NCBI GenBank assembly: GCA_940337035.1
Contig: CALNHX010001938.1
Location: forward strand, 62,001 to 126,000
Direction: 5' to 3'
Length of the DNA stretch: 64,000 nt
Origin: Agriotes lineatus
Taxonomy: Eukaryota; Arthropoda; Insecta; Coleoptera; Elateridae
Under the pieces are notes generated by a model. It had not been told where the DNA came from. It saw only the letters and a program-made list of their open reading frames with translations, and did not search any database. The position numbers were made by a program, and so were the translations under genes. Below, one piece after another: positions 25,254 through 36,065 of the stretch; the stretch's first letter is position 1, and the number at the start of each line of letters is the position of its first letter.

Positions 25254-25287
25254 GTAATGAGTTACTTATCCCACTGGAGTAGATAAA

Positions 25288-25374
25288 ATACTATATTATA
25301 CTCGTTTAACAAGAGGCATTGGAGCACGCGTGCTACAATGTGCCCTCTTATGAAACTCCTACAATAATATCCTA
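25288..25374. repeat. Palindrome with CG-rich core (2)
   Basis: ATACTATATTATACTCGTTT on the left is mirrored on the right, around the central GGAGCACGCGTGCTACAATG in which AGCACGCGTGCT is a perfect 12-bp palindrome. It begins with the same ATACTATATTATACTC as the palindrome at 43,485. Confidence 0.7.
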
Positions 25375-26759
25375 TTATTGCAAATCACTAGTCTACTGCG
25401 ATCAGAAATATAAATGCGAAAAATTTAAAAATCATAGAGATCTTGTTTTATCGAAAAAAGTTATTAGAAAAATTTCTCCAGAAACACAAAAACAGTCGAA
25501 ATTCAAATTCTTATCGAAAAATTATTAGTATTACGGTTTCATACAATAAATGTTTCACTTCTCATCTTCGCGCCACTGTCTTTCTTATTTATTTTCTGCT
25601 CAATTTTAATTTTAGGCAAATTATACTATCTTTCTTTATATGAGCAACCTATTTAAATAACTTTCTTGGTGAAAAAAAAAGGCTACCAGTTTGCACTAAA
25701 CTTATTTAGAAAATATAAACACTCTTTTAAAGGGTAATATAACCGACCAAAATTTAATACGAATCAGAAAATAAATAAAAAGAATACAGGGGTGTGAAGG
25801 CGAGAAGTGAAGCATATATTGTATTAAATCGCCCCCACGAATACCTCCCCAAAAATTTTAAATGGAATGACCCATCGCGTGGTATTTCAAATGAAAGCTT
25901 ATCTTATAAGGATTATGGTGATGTGTCACTTGCCCACGTTTTTTATTTTCTCATACATTTTATGAGAAAGTAACGGTAAGCGCTATCGAAACCTAATTTT
26001 AATCAGGTAGGCGTGAAAAAAAAAGAAAGCAAGCCGTTGACGTTTTGTCTAACAAACTGTCACATTAGTTGATAAGTGGACCTGTTTTCGGAAATTTTTA
26101 ATTTCCTTTTGGTTTCTGAAATATCTCAGGCGGATCGTTTTCAAAAAATCTCCCTGTATATAGATCCGCGTGCTAAAAATAAACAGCTGATTTTGAATTT
26201 ACGTCTTTTAAGCTGAAAGTGAGGTTATAAAGTTATTCTAGTTGCTTATTTCGTTAGAGGTAAAGTGTTTTAAATAATTAAAGCATTTTGTATGAAACAA
26301 AGTAGAATTATTACTATAAATAATTACTTTTAACAACTAGCTCTGACAATTACCGGCTGCAAAAATAATCACCGGTGCCGGTTACTTATCCACTATCATT
26401 TTTTATTATAAGGTAAATTATAACCGTTAAATGTGCAAATCTTTGTTAAATCGAAATTTATGGATTAATAACAGTAAATTTCAAGTCGTAGAAAATATAT
26501 TGTATGAAAACTCGTGCACTAACCGTTCACTTTTAACACTTGTATTATAAATGGTTATTTCGGTAAAACTCGACCTACTATGATTTTAAAATTTTTTCTC
26601 ATCTATTTTTGAACGCAGTAGGTTTAAGGTAAAATTATTTTAAAAATGTAACTTATTTAAAGAGTATTATAACAGACCAAACATTTTAAATAGATCAGAA
26701 AATAAATACGGAAGATACAGGATGTGAAGATGAGAAGTGAAACACACTGTATGTGTCCG

Positions 26760-27143
26760 AATTTATGATGGACGCGGTATATGCGGCGCTCTTCTTTTTT
26801 ATCTTCTCAAATGCTGTCACATTCGTATATAAAATAAATCGTATGGAAAATAGCTAAGTCCTTCAATAACCTTGTGCATACATTTCTGCCGTATGAGATC
26901 GCCTCTGGTTAGTTTATCATTGATAATTTTATTATTTCAAAAATTTTCCTCAATAACAAAAATAAAAGAAGCTAATACATTTGAAAAAACAAAGCTGACC
27001 TTCACATGATGTAGTACTGTCATCTATAATAAATTAAATAGTGCCATCTCATAGGCCTGTTAAGATTGTAAAATATTTAAAATGTTTTTATGGTTATTTA
27101 AATGTAGGAAATATTTTCAGTGGTAAAATTAACTGCACACCCG
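26760..27143. other. Spacer, nothing recognised
   Basis: AT-rich; no gene or repeat identified. Confidence 0.4.
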
Positions 27144-27508
27144 ATATACACGGTTTTCATAGTTAAGTCCACACTATTGCTAACCTCGTTATTATTGGAG
27201 TTACAAAGTCAGTCAAGTAGGCAAACTAGTAGTATTTTTCGCCAATTACGATGGTGAAAACGGAATCAAAATCGAACATTGCGTTCGCGAGTTATGTCAA
27301 AAAGTTCTATTTTTTCAAATGGGACACTCAATATACAATATTCAAAATCGATAGGAAGTTGAATTCTGAACGCGATATTCGATTTTGTTTCTGTTTTCAC
27401 CATTGTAATTGGGGGAAAATGCTTTACCTACTTGACTGGCTTTGTAGCTCCAATAATAACGAGGTTAGCAATTAATAGTGCCGACTTAACTATGAAAACC
27501 GTGTATAT
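27144..27508. mobile_element. 365-bp MITE with ~75-bp terminal inverted repeats
   Basis: The left end ATATACACGGTTTTCATAGT continues through GCTAACCTCGTTATTATTGG and CAAAGTCAGTCAAGTAGG; the right end is its reverse complement with a few changes. The middle is AT-rich and non-coding. The TATA at both borders is compatible with TA target duplication (Tc1/mariner type), but the exact ends are ambiguous. Confidence 0.8.
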
Positions 27509-29080
27509 TAATTTTTAGTGGTACTCTCTAACATTCTAATAAAGTAAAATAGATTCACTAATAAAGCCTTGAAGTTATGTGTGGCATGATTTAGCTATTA
27601 ATCACGGCAAAGCTGACAGCACTGACGTCAGAGGTTGCCCACAGTCTAGCTCTAGCACATCGTGAATCGCCGTGAATGATATTAAAATCTGCCGGGCCCA
27701 TTACTCATTAGCTCATTACACTTCGGTATTTCTTTGCTACACAAATGTAATATTATTCGTATACGCGAAAGAAGCTGTAAAACCTACATTATTTTACAAT
27801 CAAAATATGGTTGCATCAAACCATAGTGAGCGCTGGACGGCATTTGTTTCTTCATGAGAACAAAACACGATTTTTAACCACATTTGTCTGTAAAAAGTCG
27901 GTATATCAAGCAAAACCAAATTTCAATTCTAAAGTCGGCGTTAAAAACTGTGCAGTGCACTTTGACCCCAACGAAAGTGGTGCGATCTGTAGCCAAATTT
28001 ACCGGTTTTCATACCTAGGTCAAGGGCATCTGCGATTAAGAATGCCATCGAACTTTCTGGGAATGCCAGCATGCATGCATTACCCCTTCCACGGCATATG
28101 CTATTGTATTATAAAAATAAAAAGGCACCTTTTGTACAACTTCGAGTCTAAAATTGGATATAATTTTTAGATAAAATTACCATTTTTAACCTTCAATTTA
28201 AATAAAGTTACTACAGTGCACATACAACACATTTCGCTATTATAAGCAATGTATGTACCTTTACTTAACAGCTCACATGTGATCAAATGTCAGCCTAACG
28301 AAGCGTTTTTCACTTTCACGAATAAAATCCTAAAGAAAGCTCAGGATTTTAATCAATTCGAAGTCAAGGTTAACCATATCTAGCAACATGCATGCGGTTT
28401 ATTACAACTAGTCACTGCAAATCTATAATAGCGATGAACTCACCTCCGACAATAAAACGTCACACAACGATTGTATTAGCACTATTAATACAGGTTCTAA
28501 AGCGATTCGTACCACTACACACCAAGCAACCAACAGCGAACTGATACCCCTTCTCTTTCAGTGAACATGTGCAATTTTTAGACAAGAGATGTGCGGCTAA
28601 CTTCAAATTGATGCACGGCAAGTTACGGGGGACTTGCAGAAATATACTAAGCGATGCCGATCTAGTGCCGATTAATTCATTAGTGCCCGCTTAAATTACT
28701 TTTTTGTAAATTAATCTTTATTTTTCAAGGTTTTCAAGGGTAAGTGCATTTTGTGCTGCACACAAAAAAGAAAAATCTGTAAAAATAATGGATTATAGCC
28801 TGTTGAGTAAATATAAAAACTCAAAGTAGTCTTTGATTTCCAAAATTTCTTGAGTGTAATTCTAGAATTTATCTTTGTCTAGGAATGTACTTACAAAAAG
28901 TTGCTAAAACAGATAGGTTAACGTGTGACATTTACTTCCCATCTGTCATAAATGTAATTAACTACTTTTAAGGATATTATACAAATACTGTGTTAGATAC
29001 TATTGACGTAGCGTTTACTAATACGTATTTTATTACATTTTAGAGAAGTTCAGGTGAGAATTTCTAGAAAAATATTTACT
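27509..29080. other. Spacer upstream of the hAT element
   Basis: The longest frame (27,811-28,170, plus, 119 residues) has no recognisable domain and no splice context that convinces me. Otherwise AT-rich, non-coding. Confidence 0.4.
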
Positions 29081-29087
29081 TTGGCAC

Positions 29088-32000
29088 CAGGGGCGTGCTG
29101 GGTAAATCAGACTAGCCGGGAAACGACTGAGAGTTCAGGCCACTTTTATTATCATGGCATTTAAATTTCTTATAAAGCTATATATTGTGATTTTACACAT
29201 TGTAACTATTTTGTAACCCGCTATTAACCTGACCTGACCTGACCTGATTTTGTATATAGAAAACAAGTACCTACAAGATGTCTGAATATAAATTTGGTTA
29301 ACCTAAAAATGAAATAAAGAAACTTACATTTTTGGAGAGCTGATGGTAGTTTTGTACGGTTCGGTTCGGTTCAGTTCAAAAATAAAACTAAAATTTAGTC
29401 GCCGCATAACTCCCGTTTCAAAAGAGCACTATGTTCTGCCACTTTGTCAATGACTAATTCTGTGTCTAAATTATGAAGAACACTAGTTTCAACCGACATC
29501 AACAAAAATGCTTCCAAATTTGTATCACTTAAAGTACTTCGAAGTCTATTTTTGATGAATTTTAAAGTTGAAAATGACCTTTCACATGCGACTTGTGTTA
29601 TAGGTAACGTTAATAAATATTTATAAGCGAGTGCTAGTACACTGTACGCTTCACTATATACGTTGTAATGTATTAGTACTCGGTAACAGCAAATTGAGCA
29701 GTTTTTACAGTTATTACAAGTCCCTATTATTTTTTCTGAGGTGTCCTCATCTTCGCCTTTTTCTTCGTGTGAAGTACTATATAAAAAATATTCATATTCC
29801 TCGCCGATAGAGTTTTTTAATCTGTCCCAAGAGTTTGCAAAATTGAGTAGTTCATTATGTAGATTTTCCTTTGTGGCATTTTTATCAAATTTTAACAATT
29901 TTTCACTTAAATTTAGTAATGCCTCAGAGGAAATTTCGCCTTTTTTGATGTGATTAAAATTTTGGGGAGAAAGCAAACTTAAATCAGCGTACAATCGTCC
30001 ATTGTTTTCAAATCTTGTCTGCATACTTTCTACTACACGATCTAGAATTACATTGTGAACTTCAAAAGCAAATTTCTGATTGACATCACGTAAAGGATCG
30101 TCCCGACTTGTTTCACCTGCCATTGTTTTTATGTATCTCACTCTTTTTTTGGGGAAACTGTCTTGTATCTCTTCATCCACTTCGCGAGACAGAAACTCAT
30201 TGGAAGCCCAAGTAATAAAACTATGAGCTGCCGATTTTGCTCCTTCCATATCTCGTTGGATTTGTTTTATTTGTGTCAGTGTAGAACATACCATTTGATG
30301 ACATTTTAAAAGATCCAATCCACTAGTCTGCAAATATTTTGACAGGGGTGTTGTTATACTGAATATTCTCAAAAAAATCTGAGCCAACATAATTGTTTCG
30401 TATTTTAAAAATGACTCCTTAAATGTTCTGGCTTTTGATCGTATGTCTGTATTAAATTTCTCATTTTCTTCAATTTCAATAAGAGCAACAATTAAATCTA
30501 CGTACATGGCATGCTCATGATTCTTGAAAGTTCCAAAAATTCGTGATAATGCTGTATGTTTAGCCCACCACCTAGTTTCACCTATTAATTGCAGTTTTTT
30601 TAATTTTTGAGCACTAGACTCGCGCCATATGTTCATTCGTTGATACGATTCTTTAAAAAACACAGCTACTGAATTAATCAAAGTGAAAAACGAAGCAACG
30701 GAAACTGGAGATTTAGTTGCGTCTGATAAAACTAAGTTTAATATGTGACTATAGCACCAAATATGAACTTGCCCTGGCGAATTTTCACTGAGCCAAGCTG
30801 TAAACCCATTGTATTCTCCCCTCATATTAGCTGCACCATCTGTAGAATTTCCCATACAATTAGAGATATCTAAATTATTGTTAATTAGCACTTTCTTCAG
30901 TAATTCTACAAAACCTTGTCCAGAAGAATCTGTGCAACATTCTAGGGCTATTAACCTTTCTTTAATTTGATCATGAAGAACGTACCTCAAAATTATAGAG
31001 CACTGATCTTTCACAGAGATATCCTGAGTAGTATCTATTTGGACAGAAAACATACCGGCAGTTTGAACTTCTTTTGAAATGTACGTTTTGATACAAAAAG
31101 ATATCGTTTGTATAATCAAGTTGACTGTATTGTTTGACAGTAAGGTTAATAAACTTCCTCGTCCAGGAGTTTTAGCTCCTCTTTGTTGTGCCTTTTCAGG
31201 TGCTATTTTACTTAAATGGATTATTCTTGTTAGATGTTCCTTGAGCACAACGTCGTATTTACTTAGCAGCAATACTAAATCTAAGAAATTTCCATGATCT
31301 AATGTGGGGTCATCCAGTGTATAAGCAGCTTCGTGTTTACTTCCCCGAAAACTCAACCCACGTTTACCAATAAATTTAATAATTTCTATAATACGCTCAA
31401 GAACTAATCTCCTTTTTTTAACTTGTTCATCTCTAATTTTTTTCTGGTCAGAAAAGAGCAGGCTTTTTATATCTTTATGTTTCAACGTTAAAAAATAGGA
31501 ATCTGCACAGTTTTTATGCTGTTTACTAGATTCATGTTCCGAAATTCTTTGATATATGTGTTTCCAATCATTCACACCAAGACAAAACGAATTTTTTTCT
31601 GTGGATTTTGAAAATGCCAAACATACAGTGCAGAAAAGTTTGGTCGAACTACAGTCGTAAGTTAGCCAAATACGACAAGATCCATTTTCTCGGTAAAATA
31701 CTTTTTTTGCTACGAACGGCACTTCTACATCATTTGACGGTTGCAATGGATGCTTTTTGAAAAACATATCTAATTCACTTTCTTTGGGTGGTGCAAAATA
31801 GTTGAAAGTGTAATCGTCGGTTTCTTCAAATGCGGGAGTTGATTCTACTGGTTCCGTCACTACCACTGGTTTTGAAATTGACACTTCCAAGGGCACAAAC
31901 ACATTTTGATCCGTTTCAGTGCGATTGAAACTGCTAGGTGTCACACATTTTGATGTTGAAGGCTGATTTTCAGTTACCTCCAAATCTGATTCTTCCACTA

Positions 32001-32652
32001 TGTGTTCTGTAATAGTAACACCTTTCTCGACACCTTTTCTTTCAACGTCTTTAAAGAATGAGTCAATTTTGGAACACTTTTCACCTTCTTTAATTAAAAG
32101 TTTCTTTTTTCTATCCCTTTCCCTTTCAGCACCACCTTTACGTTTTACATTTTTTTTATCCATTTTGAATTACGTATAAAACGGATCGGGCAGTCAATTG
32201 GTGTCACTACTGACTCACGACACGGACACGTTCAAACTACACTCCAGTTCAGCTGATTGTAACAACAAAATTTATATTTTGAAATTTGAGCAATATTATT
32301 TAAAAGTCTGGCGATAACAAAAAAAAATCTATACTTATGTTGGTGCCGAAATGCACGTGCAGTATACAATTACTGAGAACTGCTGAATTCGTATATTTAC
32401 TTGTCAGCAAAACCGAGACGATTTGAGGAACACATGAAACACTGTTTACAAAAGTCCCTTTAAGTGGACAGGCACTTCAAGTGAGTTTTCAATGTATAAA
32501 TAATAATCATTTTATATTATGTTTGATGGGAACGTTTATTTTATTTTAATATAACAATTCGTCGAATTTGCTTTTACGGCAGGCCAGCAGGCCACTTTGG
32601 TGGCAGGCCACCGGGAAATCTCTCGGTATCCCGGTGGGCCAGCACGCCCCTG
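29088..32652 (-). mobile_element. Apparently complete hAT transposon, 3,565 bp
   Basis: Terminal inverted repeats begin CAGGGGCGTGCTGG on both ends and remain related further in. The element is flanked by a perfect 8-bp duplication, TTTGGCAC, at 29,080-29,087 and 32,653-32,660. Eight-base target duplications and CA-starting short TIRs are hallmarks of hAT. One long intact transposase gene lies inside on the minus strand. A short CCTGA tandem (about 29,226-29,247) sits in its 3' region. Intact ends, perfect duplication and an unbroken ORF point to a recent insertion that may still be mobile. Confidence 0.95.
29395..32163 (-). CDS. hAT transposase, ZMYM1-like type (922 aa)
   Basis: Single uninterrupted frame from ATG at 32,163 to TAG at 29,395. 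The first ~130 residues are Lys/Glu-rich and polar and hold KRKGGAERERDRKKK, a likely nuclear localisation signal. A TTF-type zinc-finger region follows (about 155-245: TKLFCTVC, then DWKHIYQRISEHESSKQHK). The central RNase H-like/DUF4371 part shows FSVQIDTTQDISVKDQCSI (about 378-396, likely first acidic residue), CMGNSTDGAANMRG, and VHIWCYSHILNLVLSDA (C..H motif). The C-terminus has the hAT dimerisation block ITQVACERSFSTLKFIKNRL with the conserved E of CERSFS. Length is typical of ZMYM1-like hAT proteins. It should bind the element's own ends and catalyse excision and insertion in the nucleus. No broken motif is visible. Confidence 0.93.
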   Translation of the reverse strand: MDKKNVKRKGGAERERDRKKKLLIKEGEKCSKIDSFFKDVERKGVEKGVTITEHIVEESDLEVTENQPSTSKCVTPSSFNRTETDQNVFVPLEVSISKPVVVTEPVESTPAFEETDDYTFNYFAPPKESELDMFFKKHPLQPSNDVEVPFVAKKVFYRENGSCRIWLTYDCSSTKLFCTVCLAFSKSTEKNSFCLGVNDWKHIYQRISEHESSKQHKNCADSYFLTLKHKDIKSLLFSDQKKIRDEQVKKRRLVLERIIEIIKFIGKRGLSFRGSKHEAAYTLDDPTLDHGNFLDLVLLLSKYDVVLKEHLTRIIHLSKIAPEKAQQRGAKTPGRGSLLTLLSNNTVNLIIQTISFCIKTYISKEVQTAGMFSVQIDTTQDISVKDQCSIILRYVLHDQIKERLIALECCTDSSGQGFVELLKKVLINNNLDISNCMGNSTDGAANMRGEYNGFTAWLSENSPGQVHIWCYSHILNLVLSDATKSPVSVASFFTLINSVAVFFKESYQRMNIWRESSAQKLKKLQLIGETRWWAKHTALSRIFGTFKNHEHAMYVDLIVALIEIEENEKFNTDIRSKARTFKESFLKYETIMLAQIFLRIFSITTPLSKYLQTSGLDLLKCHQMVCSTLTQIKQIQRDMEGAKSAAHSFITWASNEFLSREVDEEIQDSFPKKRVRYIKTMAGETSRDDPLRDVNQKFAFEVHNVILDRVVESMQTRFENNGRLYADLSLLSPQNFNHIKKGEISSEALLNLSEKLLKFDKNATKENLHNELLNFANSWDRLKNSIGEEYEYFLYSTSHEEKGEDEDTSEKIIGTCNNCKNCSICCYRVLIHYNVYSEAYSVLALAYKYLLTLPITQVACERSFSTLKFIKNRLRSTLSDTNLEAFLLMSVETSVLHNLDTELVIDKVAEHSALLKRELCGD

Positions 32653-32660
32653 TTTGGCAC

Positions 32661-33280
32661 TGACAAGAAGAAATATTAATTGTCATTTTTAAATTCAAAT
32701 CTGCCTGTATACAGGTGTGGAAACCTTTGCAAAACAAAATACAGAATCCTTATAACAAAAATTGTAGGCACATGCCAACTTCAAAAAAATTTAAATGTTT
32801 TTGTGTTTAAAGGTTTTTATAATCGCGAGGTGTAATTATCAATCTTATTTGCTAATAAAATTAGATTCTTTAATCTACTGCTGTGTGGCGCTCTTACTGC
32901 AGTTATCATTATCTATGTATAGATATACAATTATTGTTTCTCGGTGTTTGTATTCTTAGTTTCGCTCAGAAGACATTTTTAGACCATGTATACAGGGTGT
33001 ATCTAAAATGTAAGTCATGCCTTCGTGTGGGTGTACCTAGTATGTAAAAAATAAGACAAAAAGTCTATAAGAACATACAATTATGTTCACATACCGAGAA
33101 TTTCTGACAACTAAATAGAAGAAATTGAAAAACCTATTATTATGACAATTCCAGTGGCGTACATCACGGACATCTAACTATGTCCTGTCACCTGTCAACA
33201 AAAGGTTACGTGGACAAATATAGTAATTATCTATGTACATAATTTTCACAATTACTTTTCAAAACTTTAAAATTCGTACA
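32661..33280. other. Spacer right of the hAT element
   Basis: AT-rich. At about 32,993-33,003 TATACAGGGTGTATCTAAAA looks like a Tc1/mariner-type element end, but a partner end was not found. No gene seen. Confidence 0.35.
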
Positions 33281-33282
33281 GG

Positions 33283-33500
33283 TACACTAGCGATCATTGA
33301 AAATGAACAGGATTATGCATTTCAAATTGACTTAACCGACGTTTTTGCAATTGCGTGCAACGTTATTTTATTATTACCATGGGTAGAGAGTTAGAACAAC
33401 ACGATTCTACTTTAGAGACAAGGGGAATTCAGAAAACGTAATCAACTACTGTAATGTTAGTTGCATAGCCCTGTTCATTTTCAATGATTCTTTGTGTATA
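33283..33500. mobile_element. Small foldback (MITE-like) element
   Basis: TACACTAGCGATCATTGAAA followed by ATGAACAGG..TATGCA is mirrored at 33,466-33,500 as TGCATAGCCCTGTTCATTTT CAATGATTC. The arms are about 35 bp, separated by about 150 bp without coding capacity. No clear target duplication. Confidence 0.6.
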
Positions 33501-33610
33501 TTCAATTTTGGAGGATCTTATTTTCTGCAAGATTTCCTATTCTTAAATTTGCCACTGTTCCGTAACTTGACCTTGACACTTGCAAGCCTGACATAATAGT
33601 AATATACATT

Positions 33611-33660
33611 CATTCATTCATAATCTATAACCTCTTTTACCCTTCGGTGTCGAGGACCAT
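33611..33660 (-). repeat. Tail fragment related to the 5S-headed SINE
   Basis: ATTCATTCATTCATAATCTA then TAACCTCTTTTACCC resembles the tail of the SINE at 38,477 (ACATACATAATCTGTAACCG then CTTATACCG). Only the 3' end is present. Confidence 0.4.
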
Positions 33661-33785
33661 TCATACATTACATATTATAATAAAAATTGTTCCACTAATG
33701 AGTTTATATTTCTAAACAACCAATCATAAGGTAGACGAAATTTTCAATTGCAACCCCTCCATATTCTCGGTATGTGAAAACAACT

Positions 33786-34136
33786 GTATACCCCGTTCAC
33801 TCCATTTGTGATTCTGAGCAGGCCTTGAATGTGAATATTTTTACCAGTGTTTCAAATATTTAGATAAAAACAATTATAATGTCAAAATCGCATTGCCATT
33901 TAGTAACTTGCGGAAAGTACTTCAGTTATAGAAAACTTATTCGTGGCATCTTTCTGAACTGGAGGGATCAGTTATGTTATTTTTAACCACTTTAATTCAC
34001 TAGACGAATAAAGAATGATGAGCTGTTAAATTTTGACTTGGTTCATTTTGTTGTAACCAACGCGAACTGTGCCTTACACAGAATGTCCATGCAAAAGCTG
34101 CTCAGAATCACAAATGGATTGAACGGGTGTATGTCA
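33786..34136. repeat. Inverted repeat, ~33-bp arms, 280-bp spacer
   Basis: CCCGTTCACTCCATTTGTGA TTCTGAGCAG at about 33,791-33,820 is the reverse complement of CTGCTCAGAATCACAAATGG ATTGAACGGG at about 34,099-34,128. The spacer is AT-rich and non-coding. It immediately precedes another element-like end, CAGGGTGTTG, at 34,158. Confidence 0.65.
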
Positions 34137-34545
34137 ACCAAACGGTTACTGATATGCAGGGTGTTGAAATTTAATTTTTTTAAACTCTGCATTGATTTTC
34201 TCTGAGCAAGCTGTGGGAAAGTGAATGAAACTTTTAGGGTTGGTATTACTCAGTACTAGGTACTTTTGACTATTACTCTTATTTCAATATGACATTCTAG
34301 TTTTTCAAGAATATTTGATACGCCTCTCTGATTAGATTTTTTAAATCTAGATTCAATTTGTCAGAAAAAAGTACTCTTACAAATTTTTTATTGGATTAGT
34401 AGTATTCCTGAAATTTCGGATTTACAAATTTACTGCGTTTGCAAAAAACAAACGAATTTTCATTAACTAAAAGATATCAACAACCAAAAATCAAAGTGTG
34501 CCGTGCATACTGTTAGTGTCCTTTGTTTAATTGTACTTGAAATGC

Positions 34546-34985
34546 GGCTTTTTACTTAGCCCTATACCCTACTGTACTATTAATTTATATTGCCCTGGGT
34601 TCGCTAGCTCAAACAGTCGGAGAGGTATAAGACTCTATTAACACCGTCAGTGGGGCTAAGGGAAAGCTAATATTGTTTTGGATTTGCTCGTTGTCACCCG
34701 GAATGCTGAAATTATGCATGCAAACACTGCCAGCAATTAAAACCCACCAGTTTACACAAAAAGACATAATATGTAAGAAAAACACAAATACAAGAAATTA
34801 CATGTGCATACAATACAAGGAATGAACGACGTCCAAACTTACAGTGAAACTGTCAACAATACTTTGATTATATAGGGGCGCTAGCTGTTGCTACTCGCAT
34901 ATTACATGAAAAAACATATAAAAATACACAATAAAAAGGCTGTACACTACATGCACGTAAGCACCTTAAATAGGGCGCTAGTGTT
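34546..34985 (+). repeat. tRNA-Lys-headed SINE-like repeat, copy 1
   Basis: TTCGCTAGCTCAAACAGTCG then GAGAGGTATAAGACTCTTAA-like text at about 34,600-34,645 follows the D-arm to anticodon-arm order of eukaryotic tRNA-Lys (GCTAGCTCAGTCGG...AGACTCTTAA). The second copy at 57,065-57,412 shares the head, ~45 bp upstream of it, and, loosely, the body down to GCATG..AGTACCTT....AAAT...GCGC. Both copies are old. About 100 bp of extra sequence sits in the body of copy 1. Confidence 0.5.
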
Positions 34986-35231
34986 CAACGCTAAACCTAG
35001 TGTCAAACCCCGAGAGCGCAAAATGTATTTAAATTCCGAGCACAAATGAAATCGGCGAAGTTGTCTATTCTTGAAATGCTGGTCGCTGGACACGCTGCCT
35101 GAGTCAGCAAATGACGTAACAGCGTCGTTCTGGGTGCGGGAAAACCCCGTGATCTTAGGCACGAAGACAAAGCCCAAGATGTCGCAATTAAATTTCACTT
35201 TGCGCGGTGGTTCTAAATAGAAACTAACCTG

Positions 35232-35470
35232 GCTTTTAGTTGCTCCCAAGGGTTCTCGTGATACGAACAGAACAACATTTCTATAGCGTCGAAATAATAG
35301 CTTACGGCTATGGAGGGAGCGGCGGCACCTCGGCGATAAGCTCCAGGTATATAGATGCTTTCGTAGACTGTGTTTCCCCTCAGGAAACTCTTGATGTCGG
35401 CGGTGATTAATTTAGGCCAACACACAACTGCACAGAACAATTTGGTGTTTTTATTAGCGCCTGACGTCAC
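35232..35470 (-). CDS. Possible internal exon, unrecognised protein
   Basis: An open minus-strand frame (about 79 codons) of good coding composition: ...FCAVVCWPKLITADIKSFLR, then GNTVYESIYIPGAYRRGAAA and IEMLFCSYHENPWEQLKA. It ends at a good donor, GCCAG|GTTAGT, at 35,232/35,231. An in-frame TAA lies directly before GTGACGTCAGG at 35,470, so any exon must begin after it; the candidate acceptor (TTTAAG|TGACG) has a poor pyrimidine tract. I do not recognise the sequence. A chance ORF is quite possible. Confidence 0.22.
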
Positions 35471-35679
35471 TTAAATTTGGGTGACGACACAAGTACCAGT
35501 CGCTTGTCTGGAAGGCATCATTGCAATTATTCATAAATGCAACGCAGTGATCCGCTGGCTTGGTCCTAATTATAACTCCGCGACTTTGAATCTGCTGCGT
35601 TTGCACATTCCATGACGTGCGCACTCGCGAGACACTTATACTGCGTAACTGCTTATATAGCCTAACTACTTATACGGTT

Positions 35680-35760
35680 AAGTTTATTGCTAGCACTGTA
35701 TTATAAAAATATATGAAATATATGAATACAGGTGGCACGAATTGGCCCGTTGCATACTTG
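35680..35760 (+). repeat. 75-bp dispersed repeat, copy 1
   Basis: AGTTTATTGCTA...TATTATAA..ATAT... ending ACAGGTGGCACGAATTG(G)CCCGTT is shared with 59,725-59,807. Only ~75-80 bp match; the flanks differ. Possibly the terminus of an unrecognised element. Confidence 0.5.
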
Positions 35761-36065
35761 ACAGTCATGTGTCAAGTTTGTTGCTACATGTCATAAGTAT
35801 CTTAAGTGCTATTTTCCTTAAAATGAATAACCTCGATTTAACGAAATGACCGATATGCATACTATGTAGTACAGTGGCACTTTTGGAAATAGCATGAAGC
35901 AAAACGGGTGTATGCAGAAGCATTTCTAAATCACATAATTCCCAACAGAAGAGTGTTTGCTAGAATTAACCAATGTCTAAGAGAAATAATGTGAAGTTAT
36001 TTTGAAAATTATTTTTAACCAACAACTTTTTTTTACAAATTAGACAGTTTTAAAATTTTATTGTT

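Larger units (their letters stand above)
23384..26757. repeat. Nested inverted-repeat cluster, ~3.4 kb
   Basis: The outer ends are inverted copies: left CAGTGTGTTTCACTTTTCAT then CTCCACACCCCTGTATCTTCC, right the reverse of CAGTGTGTTTCACTTCTCAT, both followed by TATTTTCTGATC. Similarity continues inward for more than 100 bp. The same terminus recurs internally at about 23,682 (+), 25,550 (+) and 25,745-25,815 (reverse); the last two bound a ~270-bp foldback. Inner segments are also directly repeated: 23,510-23,690 with 25,370-25,560, and 24,540-24,790 with 26,165-26,405. The structure is best read as a duplicated, non-coding TIR element later invaded by a HINE-like copy and palindromes. No transposase found. 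Confidence 0.7.

Noticed and set aside
27811..28170. 119-codon plus-strand ORF as a gene
   Set aside because: No domain, no clear start context or promoter, AT-rich third positions, no similarity recognised.
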